Origin: Eonycteris spelaea
Lineage: Eukaryota > Chordata > Mammalia > Chiroptera > Pteropodidae
Length of the DNA stretch: 64,000 nucleotides
NCBI GenBank assembly: GCA_003508835.1
Contig: PUFA01000014.1
Span: 3,416,501 to 3,480,500 of the forward strand
Reading direction: 5' to 3'
Shown: piece after piece, positions 1-12,400 of the stretch
Numbering within the stretch: the stretch's first letter is position 1
Layout of the letters: the number at the start of each line of letters is the position of its first letter
Position numbers and translations under genes: made by a program
The notes under the pieces: generated by a model
Database searches by the model: none
Told to the model about the DNA's origin: nothing
What the model saw: the letters and a program-made list of their open reading frames with translations, nothing else

Positions 1-377
1 AAGTGCCCTGTAAGAGACCTGCATTATCTTTCTTCCTACATGATAACTGTTTTTATGTCCTAAATAAAGAACGTGCCAAAGCGACAAAGGGACACATCCT
101 GGAGAACACAGAGGGAGCCGTACGCTCTGGAGAAGCACTACTTTCCTACCCAAACGATGCTGAGGTAGTGAGCTCAAACCTTACCCCCACATTTTCTTTT
201 TGTATTTGTCTGCCAATTTCAGAAGAACATCCAAATAAGAATTTCTGCCTGAAGCTCCTGATTTAAAAACAAAAATGTTTAAAGATTAAAGATAAAGGAA
301 TCTGTAACGCTGATTTAGAAAGTGTCCTCAGACCGGGCAGCGCAGGACAGCGAACACGGAGCTCCCGCCCCGCGTAC
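1..377 (-). other. PDIA6: PDIA6 intron 9 (partial)
   Basis: This is sequence downstream of the exon 9 donor on the minus strand. I find no further PDIA6 exon in it, so the next exon must be off the left edge. Its short open frames have no recognisable content. Confidence 0.8.
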
Positions 378-462
378 CAGTGTCAAGAATGTGCGGCAGC
401 ACGGCCACCACGCACAGCTGATGCTCCTCACACGTCTTCTTGGCGATGTCCTCGTTGATGAT
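378..462 (-). CDS. PDIA6: PDIA6 exon 9 (start of third, redox-inactive domain)
   Basis: It encodes [18 protein letters not shown] followed by [10 protein letters not shown] and the first base of the next Gly. Acceptor GGGTCCCACAG and donor GTACGC flank the 85 nt. This is the last exon in the window on this strand. Confidence 0.95.
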
Positions 463-3400
463 CTGTGGGACCCAGAAGACAAGGGATGGTTGGAAGGCCG
501 CGTGACACAAGACCAGAGGTCAGCTTGAAAACAAAGACTCAGAACCATCACTTTCAATTCGAAAGGTAGGTGAGACTTTTCTCAAGGAACACTTCCTCAT
601 GTGCTTTGTATAAACACTGCGAAGAACACTCTGTGAAAGGTTTGTTATTTATGTCGAAGCATCTCTCCGTGGTGGTGGAGGCACCTACTTAGGTACCGTC
701 TGAGATGAGAACGCTGGGCACAGCCTGGTTCTGACACTTGATCGTTCAGACAGGTGGCTGCATGGACGCATTTCTGTATTTACTTCTATAGTTATATTTA
801 TTTCTATAGTTATATATTTATATAAATTTGAGACTCTCTGTGCCTCCGTTTCTTCATATGTAAAATAGAGATTAAAAATAGTTTTTATCTTTAAGTGTTG
901 CTGTGAGAATTAAATGAGAAAAATCTACATAAAAGTACCAGAACATTGCCTGTTACATGGTTAGGTGCTCAATAAATGTTAGCTCTTATTTTGAGAACAA
1001 GAAATGAAAAGATCCACTGAGAAGCTTAGGTACAATTACGTTCACAGTGTAATTCTTTTGGTGCTAAAAGTTATGAAAAGCAGCAATTTATCAGACAGGT
1101 TTTGCCCATTTGAAAGTAAAAAACACTGTGAAGAGTATTTTAAAAGAAGGAAAAGAGCTCAATTTAAAAAAGAAGAGGGTCATTACTGTTCTAACACCCC
1201 CACTAACAGAGCAAAGCTCTCCTTCCTACGGATGGCTGACAGATGACTGACGAATGACTGACACATGACTGACAGATGGCTGACACATGACTGATGGATG
1301 GCCAACGTGGTTTACCTCGTGCAGCTCAGGAGGAGGCGCATTATCAGAAAACAAATCGAGGGCCCGGGAGACGATGTCGGACCTTGTCCGCCCCCCGTCA
1401 TAGTCCACAGGAGACTCGCCTTTCTGAAATATCTTGATAGTAGGAAATCCCCTAATCTATTAAAAAAAAATCAAATTAACGTTTCGTATCAAGTCAGGTA
1501 ACCTTGATGGTTTCTAAAGCCATCTTCTAGGGAATTCAGTGGAACGAAAATACTCCCGGCCTGCATCGACGGCTGGGGCATGACGCATGGAGCAGTGTCG
1601 GTCAGGGGGCTTCACGGGGCCGGATGTCAGGCGTGGTCAAACTTTAGCCAAATTCTGGAGATGTACTTACTGTATCTGCTGTAGAACAAATGGGCCAACC
1701 TCAAAAGCCTATGGACAACTTGCAAAAGCTTGGGCAAGCTAAGGGTTCAAAGTAAGCACAGAGTACTGGGGGAAAACAAATAGTCCTGACTTCCGGGCTT
1801 ATCAGTTGTGAATTTTAACAATAAAGCAACTTAATTTCTTCATTACACAAAGGCCAACCATCCCCCCGCATCTCCCTCGCAGGGAGGTCCGGCACACTGG
1901 ATGAAGAAAGAGCTGGAAGGAAATCTGCGTATTTCACAAAGAGTGGGCTTTGCGGACAGACTCACCCCGTATCGGCTGGTGAGAACCTGGTTTGCCGTGG
2001 CGTCCACAGCCGCTAGCTTTACTTTTCCTTTCGTTTGCTCTTTTACCTCAGTAGCTGCAGCGGCCCATTCTGGCTCTAGGCTACAGGAAAACATTTTCAT
2101 AGTCAGCCCGAAAAAACTGACGTGTGCGCTTCTGCCCAACTCAGTCACATCACACCTGGACAACATGCCTGCGCACCTTTATGAAAGACATGATGCTACC
2201 CTTTGCGTTTGCTTCCCGGTCCTTGTCACTGCCCCCAAATTTGCTAGCTCCCTGTTAATCTTTGAAAATATGAGAGAGAAAACTCTCGGCACTAATGCCA
2301 ATGTTTACATTCACTCAGAGTCAGAGCTTTTTGGGAGATGTCGGTGACATCTGTGATCTAGTTCAGCTCTTCCAGAGGGAGCGCCACACACTTACATGTG
2401 GAATCTAAACACACACAAACGACCGAGCTCCTAGACACGGGGAACAGACTGGCTGTTGCAAGGGGCAGGGGTGGGTAACGAGTGAAGGTCAAAAACAAAA
2501 AACCCCAAAAAGCTCAAAGCAAGCTAGGTGAATGTATTATAAGCACCACGACTTCAAAAGTACCTGGTAAAAAGCACTTACTTTTTGCAGTGTCCACACC
2601 AAGGAGCATAAAACTCGACCATCCAAACATCTTCGCTGTCAAGGACATTCTTATCGAAGGTGTCGTCGGTCAGCTCAATCACGTCTTTCTTACCTGAACT
2701 TTCACTTCTACCCTGTGATTGTGACATTAAACATTAAACTACACGTGGCTGAACAGAACTCGATTGCTAGTCTAAAAACACATATAAACAACTGCTTCTA
2801 CATTTTAACGAAGCTTTTGAGTTTTTAAGTGAAAACTACTTTACTCAAATTGGGAACATCGTGTAATATTATTATTTTTGCTTAGTAAATAGTATTTACT
2901 TTCAAATACCAGTACATTCAGTATAAGATACACTTGAAGTCTGTCACTTGCTATTTTTAAGAGAAACTTTGACATGGCTCAAAGAATCACCTTAATGACA
3001 CTATTCTAATCCACACTCAAGCACGGCTGCTGGTTTAGTCCAGGACATTACACGGAGCTCTACAGTTACTATCTTTCCATGAAGTCTCCACCATTCAAGA
3101 ACACTACAAATAGCAGCTAACCCTTCTCTTTTTACAATAATTTTCTTCAGTACTAACCCTAAGAAAGTCAGTATTGCTGTACTGTGTTCTGTTGCCTCGG
3201 CCAAAAGCCATGGAGGCAGCAGAGACAACTGTGCTTGTTAAATGTCTAAGTTTGAAGTAAAAGGTGAGACCATGAAATCTTGGGTAAGTCCTAAGTCTGC
3301 ATAAAGAAGACCGTTTTTCTGGTCTCCTAAGAGTGAAGAGCTATTTTATCTATTTCGTAGAAATTTAACGCCTTTTCACAAGAACATAAGCGTATCATGG

Positions 3401-6400
3401 TTAAACTTCACATTTCAGACACGGCCATCTAATATACCAATTCAGAGCACAGAAACTTTTTTCTCTTCTTCCCCATGCATTTATGCAGAATTTTCTACAG
3501 ATTTTCAGCTAACACAAATATAGGCCACGAGGTCATCGCAACATCAATATGAAGGACAGCTGCCACACCCCCCGCCTTTTGGAGCTGCATGGGAAAGTGG
3601 CCTGGAGCTCACTTCTGCTGCAGTCCAAACTGCCTTATTTCAGACTGGGGCCGGGACTGACTGGCGACGGTGACGGTGATCTGAGGAGGCCAAATGGGCA
3701 GGCTGGATAGCTGACTCTCTTGAGGGGCAGCAGATCCACCTTCTATTATTTTTTTAATAGAAAGTTTACCATTTAAAATATTTATTAAAAACCTATCTTC
3801 CGCAAGAGGTCCACGCTCAGGCTTCACAATTTTCACAAACTTACCTGTCTTCCAGAACTGTAGCTGCCTGCCCTCCCCGCAAGGCGGTCCTTCACGAGCT
3901 GGCGCACGGCGCTGAGCGCAGCATCCACGATGGCCTCACTGGTCCTGGCACCTGCAAGAAGATAAAGGACCATCAGCTGACGGTGGAGGGCGGAGCTGAC
4001 TTTCACATTTCTGTCAGCTTCCTCCGATGTTCCACCAGGTTAGACGCCACCTGTACTGAGGACAGAGCCGCCTTCTCCCCAGAAGGAACTCTGCACTGCA
4101 CTGCACTTCACACCTGGAGAACCAATCCCACTCCTTCCATTTTAGGTTATCAGTGTGAACAAGAACTTCCTAAGCACCTACAAATACCACTGATGAATGA
4201 GAGTAATTAAAATGTGCTTGAACAGATAATAGGTACACACACGAATAAGCAGCTTCTTATCTAGTTCAGAAAGCAGGGGAAATTTCTAAGTTCAAAGTAG
4301 CAAATGAGAAAAGAGAAGAAACTATTTCTATGAGATAAAAAAAAAAAGACTGTGGAATAAGTAGGATATGAGGTGTCTGAGGCCAAGTAACTGGAAAGCA
4401 ATCTGGGCCTCTTATTTCTATATTGCTAAAATGTTGTTACTTTGAGTGCCTACGCTCCATAGCTGAACTTACCCCTAAGGTAATAAGAAACAAAACCCGT
4501 ATTAAGACCAGGTGATGACGACAGTCTTTGGAAATTTACCAAAACCTATCTTCTCAAGAAAAAGTCAGGAGGCTATTAACTGACTCACAGGTATAAGGAT
4601 TATATAGGAAATGAGATAATCTTCAGGGTTTAAATGCAAAGCTCTAATAAAATCTCTTCTGAAATTTCTTTTTTTAAAAACAGTTTTCTAATCAAACTGA
4701 TTAGGAAGAAAGAAAAACTGAGAGCACCTCAGAGCTGACATAAGAAAACACAGCACAGCAACACCCAGAATATGTTCCAATCGGCTGGTGCTGCAGCCCT
4801 GGCGAGGCCACCAAGTGTGTCACCCCCTGTACACATTTTGACACCCAGAGTGGTGATGTACAATGACACTGATATTTGCCAAGTTACATGCTTTATATGT
4901 ACTGACTTTCAATGGATCTTCTAGTAGCCTAAAATGGGCCTTCACTTCCCCATTTTACAGATGACAAGCAGGTCCAGGGAGTTAAGTATTCTATTTAGTT
5001 ACAAAACCGGAGCGTGGCGAGGCCTGCGCTAAGGCCAGACTGCTGTCACCGAAGTCCATGCTCCAGGGACGCTGCACTCCGTTCGCGTTCTTTCCTGGAA
5101 CGCTTTCTCCACCAGCTGCGTACAGCACGAGCCACCAAGTACAGCCGGCACAGAAACACTTTGTTTTACCGTGATGCTGATTCTCTCCCCAACCCCACTC
5201 TCCCGCAAACTTGTTTTTTCATGTTTGACACTAAGTTTAGTCACATGTCCTATGTAACAAAATCTTAAAAAATAATTTATCAAATAAGCCATTGTATTTA
5301 AACTTTAAATACATTATGTCCAATACTTTTTATTAAGACCATGACTATGGCTCAACCAAGAAATTCTGATTATCTTAAAGATGACGATCTGTTTGTGGTA
5401 TCTTAAATAATAAAATTATTCTATAAAAGAATGGGGCGACTAAAATAACACTTAGCCTTGAGAATCTGGTGCCAGAATTCTCTCTTTAGTTGTCTCAGTG
5501 ACTAACAGTAGATACTCATGATTTACTTATCTCCAAAACAGGGAGAATTTGTTGTACTTATTAGTAGGAGTTTGGGAGACTAACAGTTTTAATATTATGT
5601 TTACACAGCATAAAGATTCACAGGTAAAATACTCCATAGTGATATCAACAGTCTAAGCTGACTTTCAAATTCTAGGGCCTTTCTCTCCCACAATGTTGGG
5701 CCAGACCCTTTCCCATAGTAGAGGGAAGAAATCACAGCATGAAAATAATTAAAATCTTTACTAAATGGTATGTAACAAGAATTTTTTTAAAACATAATAA
5801 GACAAGAGGGAAACATGTGGGCCTAAGCTAGCACGAACACTAATAAAAACTTCTGCCTCTGTGACACGTGTTTACTCTTCAGAACAACTCAGGCGAGGCA
5901 GACGTCAGTCTGTGCCCTTGCAGGGCTCAGTGAATCTAGGCACAGAGGCAGAGGAACCTGCAGGCAGTAGGCTGGAAGTTCTGGAACAGGACCCGGTTCT
6001 CTCATCTTCCTCCCCTTCCTGTGCAAATGAAAACTCCAGCCAGGAGAGGGCAGCACAGAGCCCTTACCCTGATAATCTTCTGGCTTGTTTTTGTTGGACC
6101 CGAAAATCTTGATGGTGGGGAACCCCTGCACCCCATACTGCCCTCCGAGGGACTGATGTTTATCCGCGTCAACTGCACCCACTTTCACAACATCCTGCAG
6201 GAACAGAGAAGAGCTATGTTTTTCTTTCAACTGCAGCAGATCCCACAAGGACCCATCACCAGATTTCTGTTGCCTCAGAGACAAGATAATAAGGGGCAGG
6301 GGCAGGTTTAAGGGCAGAATGTGTGCGGGATTTACTGTGGGACCGTTCTCGAGGGGAATGGCGGGTGAAACAGAGGTTGGCCCAGGGAGGGAACGCTGCA

Positions 6401-9400
6401 TCTCCCAGAATCAGCACAATGAACAGTAATTATGTCATTTATCTGACAGACAGAATTGACAAAAACGAACAACATAAAATTCATAATGCATATTATGCCT
6501 TTGCTCCTCACCTGGTTTTGGCACCAAAACAAGACTTTTGAACTTTGATATGCAAATGTGCTTCCTATTGTACATTAAAGCTATTTGCATACTCAATGTG
6601 GACATCTTAGAAACTTACTTTTAATGCTGTTGCTACTTTCTTCCACTCTGGTGTCAACCTTTGGCAGTGGCCACACCTTTTAGGGGACAAAAACACAAAT
6701 AAGGCAACAGTTAACGTCCTTGGTCACCAATTCAAAACCAGCCACCAACAGTCTACCAAGCGACAAGCACAGGGTGAAGGCTTACAGGGAGTAAAAGCAC
6801 TATAAAGACATGATCAGTGACCACAAGCTTCCATTTGACTCTACTGCAATCCCTTTTCATCGTGTAACTTAAAAACGTTGCCCAGTTACTGCTCACAGTT
6901 AGTCTGAGAGGTTAAACAAACGCCATCACTCTGACCTCTAACCTGAGCATGTAGCTGGGAAAGTGTGCAGCGCTGTGTGGTTCGAGTTTTAAGGCTGGGC
7001 GAATGCAGGTTCTTGGGCCCCAAGAAACTAGAGCTTCTAGAAAGAGTTCAGGAACCTATATTTTAAGTTCTGCTAGTGATTCTTAAACCTATTAACGTTT
7101 GCCATTCCCTGATCTAGCCCAACCTTTTCACTTTACGATGAGGCATCTATATTAGAGTCCACATTTCCATGCGCTTTGGCTCTGGCGGCCGCCTGTGGAG
7201 TTGCAAATGTCCTCCTAATCCCCAGTCAGTAAACCTGACGAGTGGGAAATCAATGGTCACCAAAGGTGGTAGGAGAAGAACAAGAGTGAGACAGAGAGAG
7301 ATGTGACCATGAGGAAAACCAGCCTCATCTCTTAGGCACTGATATTTGAAAATACTGTCAACTACAACACACTTCGTGCTTTTAAAAAATGACATGCATG
7401 CAAGCCTGTTCTGTTTGTACCATTACAAAGAGCTAGACTGGTCACCGTCAGTTTTACAACACCCATCATTTGAAGGTACCATAGTTTATCCACAGGTGAT
7501 TTGGTTTTGTCTTTTTTTAAACAAAGTAAATTCTCTTCTAATTAGGCCTCTAAGGACCTCATGGAGGGACCCATTTGCCAGCAGCGTGATGAGCACGCCT
7601 CACACAGGTCTTCATTTAAGCAGCACGCCAACCCTGGAGGCGGGCCTTGTTATCTTCATCTTACAGATGATGAAACCGAGACCAAGTAAGAAGTTAAGAA
7701 ACTGCTCAACATTACGCAGTCACCTGTGAGAGCCTTCACACTCCGAGTCCCACATTCTCAATCGCTGTGGAACATCGCCTTAATCCAGTACTTAAAAAAA
7801 AAAGCCTGGATCTTTCAAAGAAAGGCCTGAAATGCTGCTTCCACATACTCACACATGGTATGCTTTGGTGTTTAGGTGAGCTGCTTCCAGTCCAGGAGTC
7901 AAAATCTGATAGGAATTTGTGCCTCTTTACTGATTGTATTAAAGAAGGACTCGAATCAGAGGTTGACAGACTATATATTCCCCTCAATTTCAATGTTAAG
8001 CAATGTAAAGACATATCAAAATGCTACACAAATGTAAATATAGAATACCCCTAACCTGAGGGCCCTCTCCTGAGATGAAGACCTCCAAAGTGTTGTGGAT
8101 AAAAAGTTAGGGGCTCTGTAACTTTTGACGGCAAATCATCCCTCTATTTTTACCAACCTGTAATTGAAACTTAGGATTTCCTTCAATTATGAACATTAAC
8201 AACACACCAGCTGGTTAGTGCTCGTGACTTTATCACAGCCACTTCCCTGTCACCGCTGTGGCACGGCACGTGCCTTCTGTGCACCGCACCCGCTCACCAT
8301 CCCCAGGGAGCCTGCAGGCAGCCGCCTGCAGCTGCTGCGGGGTCTCGTCTTACTGTCCTAGCAGAGGAGGACTTCGTTGTCCAGATTTATTTGAATAATT
8401 TAATTGTTATTGCAATATTTTAGGTTTCCTTTGTGATCCTGTATGCTTTACTGCATACATTTAAACCTTTATTCCGGGAAGGGATTCACGGTCTTTGCCA
8501 AGCGGCCAAAGTCCAAGCACAAAAAGGGCTGGAAGCACCTGCTCTGGTGAGACACCCTCACGCCCAGACCACCACGACGCCAAACATGGAACAGTAAAGA
8601 TTAACTACCGGTAGGATCCCACCTCCTGGACTATGCTGTCTGGTGTAGTTTTGGAATAAGGTATGACTCATGTCATAAATAACAACAACAAAAAAAAAAT
8701 CAAAATTGTAAAAACTGTATACAAAGGCATTCAACAATAGAATAGTTTGTAGAATTACTATTTTACTGAAATGAATAAACTAACTCACAGAGAATTCTTA
8801 TTTGGATTTAACAACCAAAAAACAAATGGGTTTTTAAAAAAAAATAATAAAGGCATATAAGATGAACAGTATTATCTACATGGCAAGGTTTTATCTTGAT
8901 TTGCTACACTGAACGTTAAGTGAAATATCCCATGAGGACTGGTCTTATATTTCTAAAACATAGTTTTTATGGTCTTCCAAAGGCACACCCAAAATGCACC
9001 TGCTCAGGTAAGAATCTGACTGAGCCCCCTACGTGAGCTTCGAAGGCACAGTCACATCTGAAAGGACCACTCCAGGTCCTGAGTCACCACGCAGCTCATC
9101 TGCACAGATGCACCGGTGCCAGTGCTGGGTCCCCTCTCAGGGCCCGTGTGGCCTCATTTACAGCAGTGACAGTATCGGGTACATTCTGCACCGTTTCCTC
9201 TGATCTGTCTCTTTACTTCTATTTCTTGGGTTTCTGTTTTGTTTGCATTAAGTTTTCACTACAGACTGTATTCTGACTATCTATAGTTGTACACCATTAA
9301 TTTCAATGGTAAGTACATCTTCATCTGATGACTTTTTTTTTTAAACAATGAACATAAGGCAAGAGAAGAATTTTTAAATTAAACTAGATTTCCTAATTAC

Positions 9401-12400
9401 ATATTTCTGGAAGCAACCATCTTCAAAAAACATAAGAGAGTCAATGACTGGTTCTTCCCTCTCCTTTGCCCAATATTCTTTCTTTATAAACTCATTTTCC
9501 AATCCATCCCTATCCTATTTACATCATCTTAAAATTATAAGGATTTCTCCCCTCTTTTTTCTTGCAACAATTAGCTACTTCATTTTTTTCAACTGACCCA
9601 ATCTCCACGGCCTTCAATAGATACTTTATGGAATCCCCCTTTTCCTCTCTATTTCTTTTAAATAAGCAGTGAACTAGGTCAACTAAATGGCCGAATAAAA
9701 TCACTTTTTTATATAGCATTTTTCCTTATAAAGTACCATAAATAATCAATAACGATTTTACTACTTACCATGGAGCATAGAATTCTACAAGCCACAAACT
9801 ACCACTTTGAATAACTTCCTGGTTGAAATTTGCCGGAGTTAATTCGATTACATCATCACTGGAGGAATACAGACCATTCGCTGCTAAAAAGAAGGTACAG
9901 CTCACCAGACCTGGAAAACAACCAGAAGCACACAATTAATGGCAGGGTCCACGGTGACAGGAAACCCAGACGGCCGGTCTTCCTCCACTGACCAAGGCCC
10001 TGCACAGAGGAGGATGGCCTGGGTCAGGTGTCTCTCAACCCCGCGTCTCTGCCCTCCCTGCTGCCATTGAGCCCTTGGAACTTTATCTCCACAGAGCAGT
10101 GCTGAGCAAGGGGACAGAAAGACAATCCACTCTCATCTCCTGAGCTGCACTTGAAAAAGGTCTAAAGATTACTCTTAGTGCTTTTCATATATTACATCTT
10201 CATTCTCTACAACCACCCCATGAGGTAGTACTGTTATTGCCATTTTATGGGTAAAGACTGTAAACTGGGAAGTTACATCTAGCTCTGTGACCTTGGGTAA
10301 CCCCTACAGTATTTATTTCTTGTTATTCAGTTACCATATTAGCACATAATATTAAAGCTTTTTTGAAGGGAAAAATAATTATTTGTCCCCCCTACTAGGC
10401 TGGGATTCTCTCAAGGGCAATGATTGTTTTAAAAAATATTTTTATTTCTAACACTGTCCAAGGGTAGGCACATCATCAGGCACTCATAATGTTGTTGGAA
10501 GAGCTCACAAAGAATTTTCACATGAACGCGTTCTAAAGGGAAGACTTTATTGTATAACCAATGGCATAGTTTAGCCACACTGTGGACCAAGTGTATTTCT
10601 GTCGGCCACTCTGGGAACTTAAATGCAGTTTATAACAATTATATAGAAAAAGAAGTTCTAACTGCCTTATGAATATTTTAAGAATCCGAAAGTCTTTCGA
10701 ATTGGCAATATTACCAAAATACCACCTCCTTTGAAATATATATATATAATTTCTTTTACTTTTCTAATTGCATTGTCTAATTCCTCTAGAATAATACCGA
10801 ATAATGAAATGTTCTTGACGCTATCAGGAATACCTTCCCACTTGTATGATGCTGGCTTTTGGGTTGAAACATAAACTTTATGATATTAAAGAAATTTCTA
10901 TTACTGTCTTTTCAGCATCTATAAATATGATATATTTCTTTCTTTTAATCTCTTGATAAAATAAACAAATTATAAATGAGAACGACCTGTATTCCAAGGT
11001 AGTGTGTGTATACATGCCATCTTAGTCAAATTTTCATATGCTAGCTTTGTAAACAGAATTTGGAAGATTTCAAATGAAACTTCTTTTGAAGAGCCCAATG
11101 GTAAATTTCTTCGAAGAAGTGCACACCAATGTTAATCAGTCCATTGCTAAGTATTCTGCCCAAGACTTAAACAGCGCTTTCGATTTTTCAAATCACTTTC
11201 AAATACATTGGATCCCTAGGTTTTCCACAGCGTTACCAGAGATCAGGAATCACTCCCGTTTTGTAAATAGGGAATCACAGGCAGACTAAGGCCCAACCAC
11301 GGCCTTGTATACAAGCAGCACAGCGGCTGACAATCCCACTGAACAAACTATTCATATTTTGATGAATATTCTATGTCTCCATGCAAGAGAGATCTAAAAC
11401 TTTATATATGTAACCATTTTTAATGGCTATATCATGTAGCCAATCTCCACTACGACAGAATCTGATGTTTCCCATTTTTCACCATTAACAGGCCAATACT
11501 GGAAATCCCCTCAATTAAATATGATAACTTAAGAGAAAATTCTACGAGGGGTTCTGGCTAACGTTTTGATATATTTCTGTTCAACTACCTCTAGAAATTG
11601 ACATCTTAATGAAGAATAACATGTCTACAACTCTAAGCATTTAATATGTGTAGACTCATTTAAAAGCTCTATGTGTATGCACCATCGTGCCCATTTTTAG
11701 GCCAGAAAATGGAAACACAGAGGGTAACTTGCCTAATGCCACATAATCAGAGCTAGAACGTGGTTGGTGGTTAGGGAACCGAATTCTTAGGTCTGGCCCC
11801 TGCAGAAGTGTAACCCCAGGAGGGTCACAGGAAGATCACGGCAGCAGGACCAGGTCCTTTCCCTTCTCTTGCCAATCGGAATGGCAATAGTGTCTCCTCT
11901 TCAGCCTGCAGTCGCCAAAGGGATGGACCGTGACTTTTGACTCAGGAAAGAGCTTCCTTTCCATACAAAGGTGGTCATGACTACTGACACCTGGTATGAC
12001 ATGGGCTTGGGCCACTCCTTTTGCTAGTAATGCTGAACTTTTGTCTTTAAATTTTGCCTAGTTCTCACAAGACCCTCCCCACCTTATAAATGGCCATCCA
12101 AAGGAAATGTCTCTTGATGATAAAGGTTTGAGACCCAAATTCCTTCAATGGCAGTATGGCCTAGTAGGATTAGGAGATCAATACTCAGAAAATCGATTAA
12201 AAGATATGCAAATTCCAACAGCAAAAATATACCAGAAACTACCCCACGAAAACCCTCACGAAAACAAAACTCCCTGGGCCCACTTAAGACGGTAACATAG
12301 GTCAGTGCTGACCAATGATGCTCTGACTCTAGAATTCACATGGCCATTCCACTCACTAATAGCACCGATGGGAATGGAACAACCGAGGGTCTAGAGTCCA

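Larger units (their letters stand above)
463..1315 (-). other. PDIA6: PDIA6 intron 8
   Basis: This intron carries a plus-strand MIR relic at about 825-1000 and a minisatellite of six 11-bp units at 1234-1299. I recognise nothing else in it. Confidence 0.85.
6677..9768 (-). other. PDIA6: PDIA6 intron 2
   Basis: It contains a minus MIR near 7630-7770 and a hAT transposon fragment near 8385-8550. The remaining AT-rich sequence holds no frame with recognisable protein content. Confidence 0.75.
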
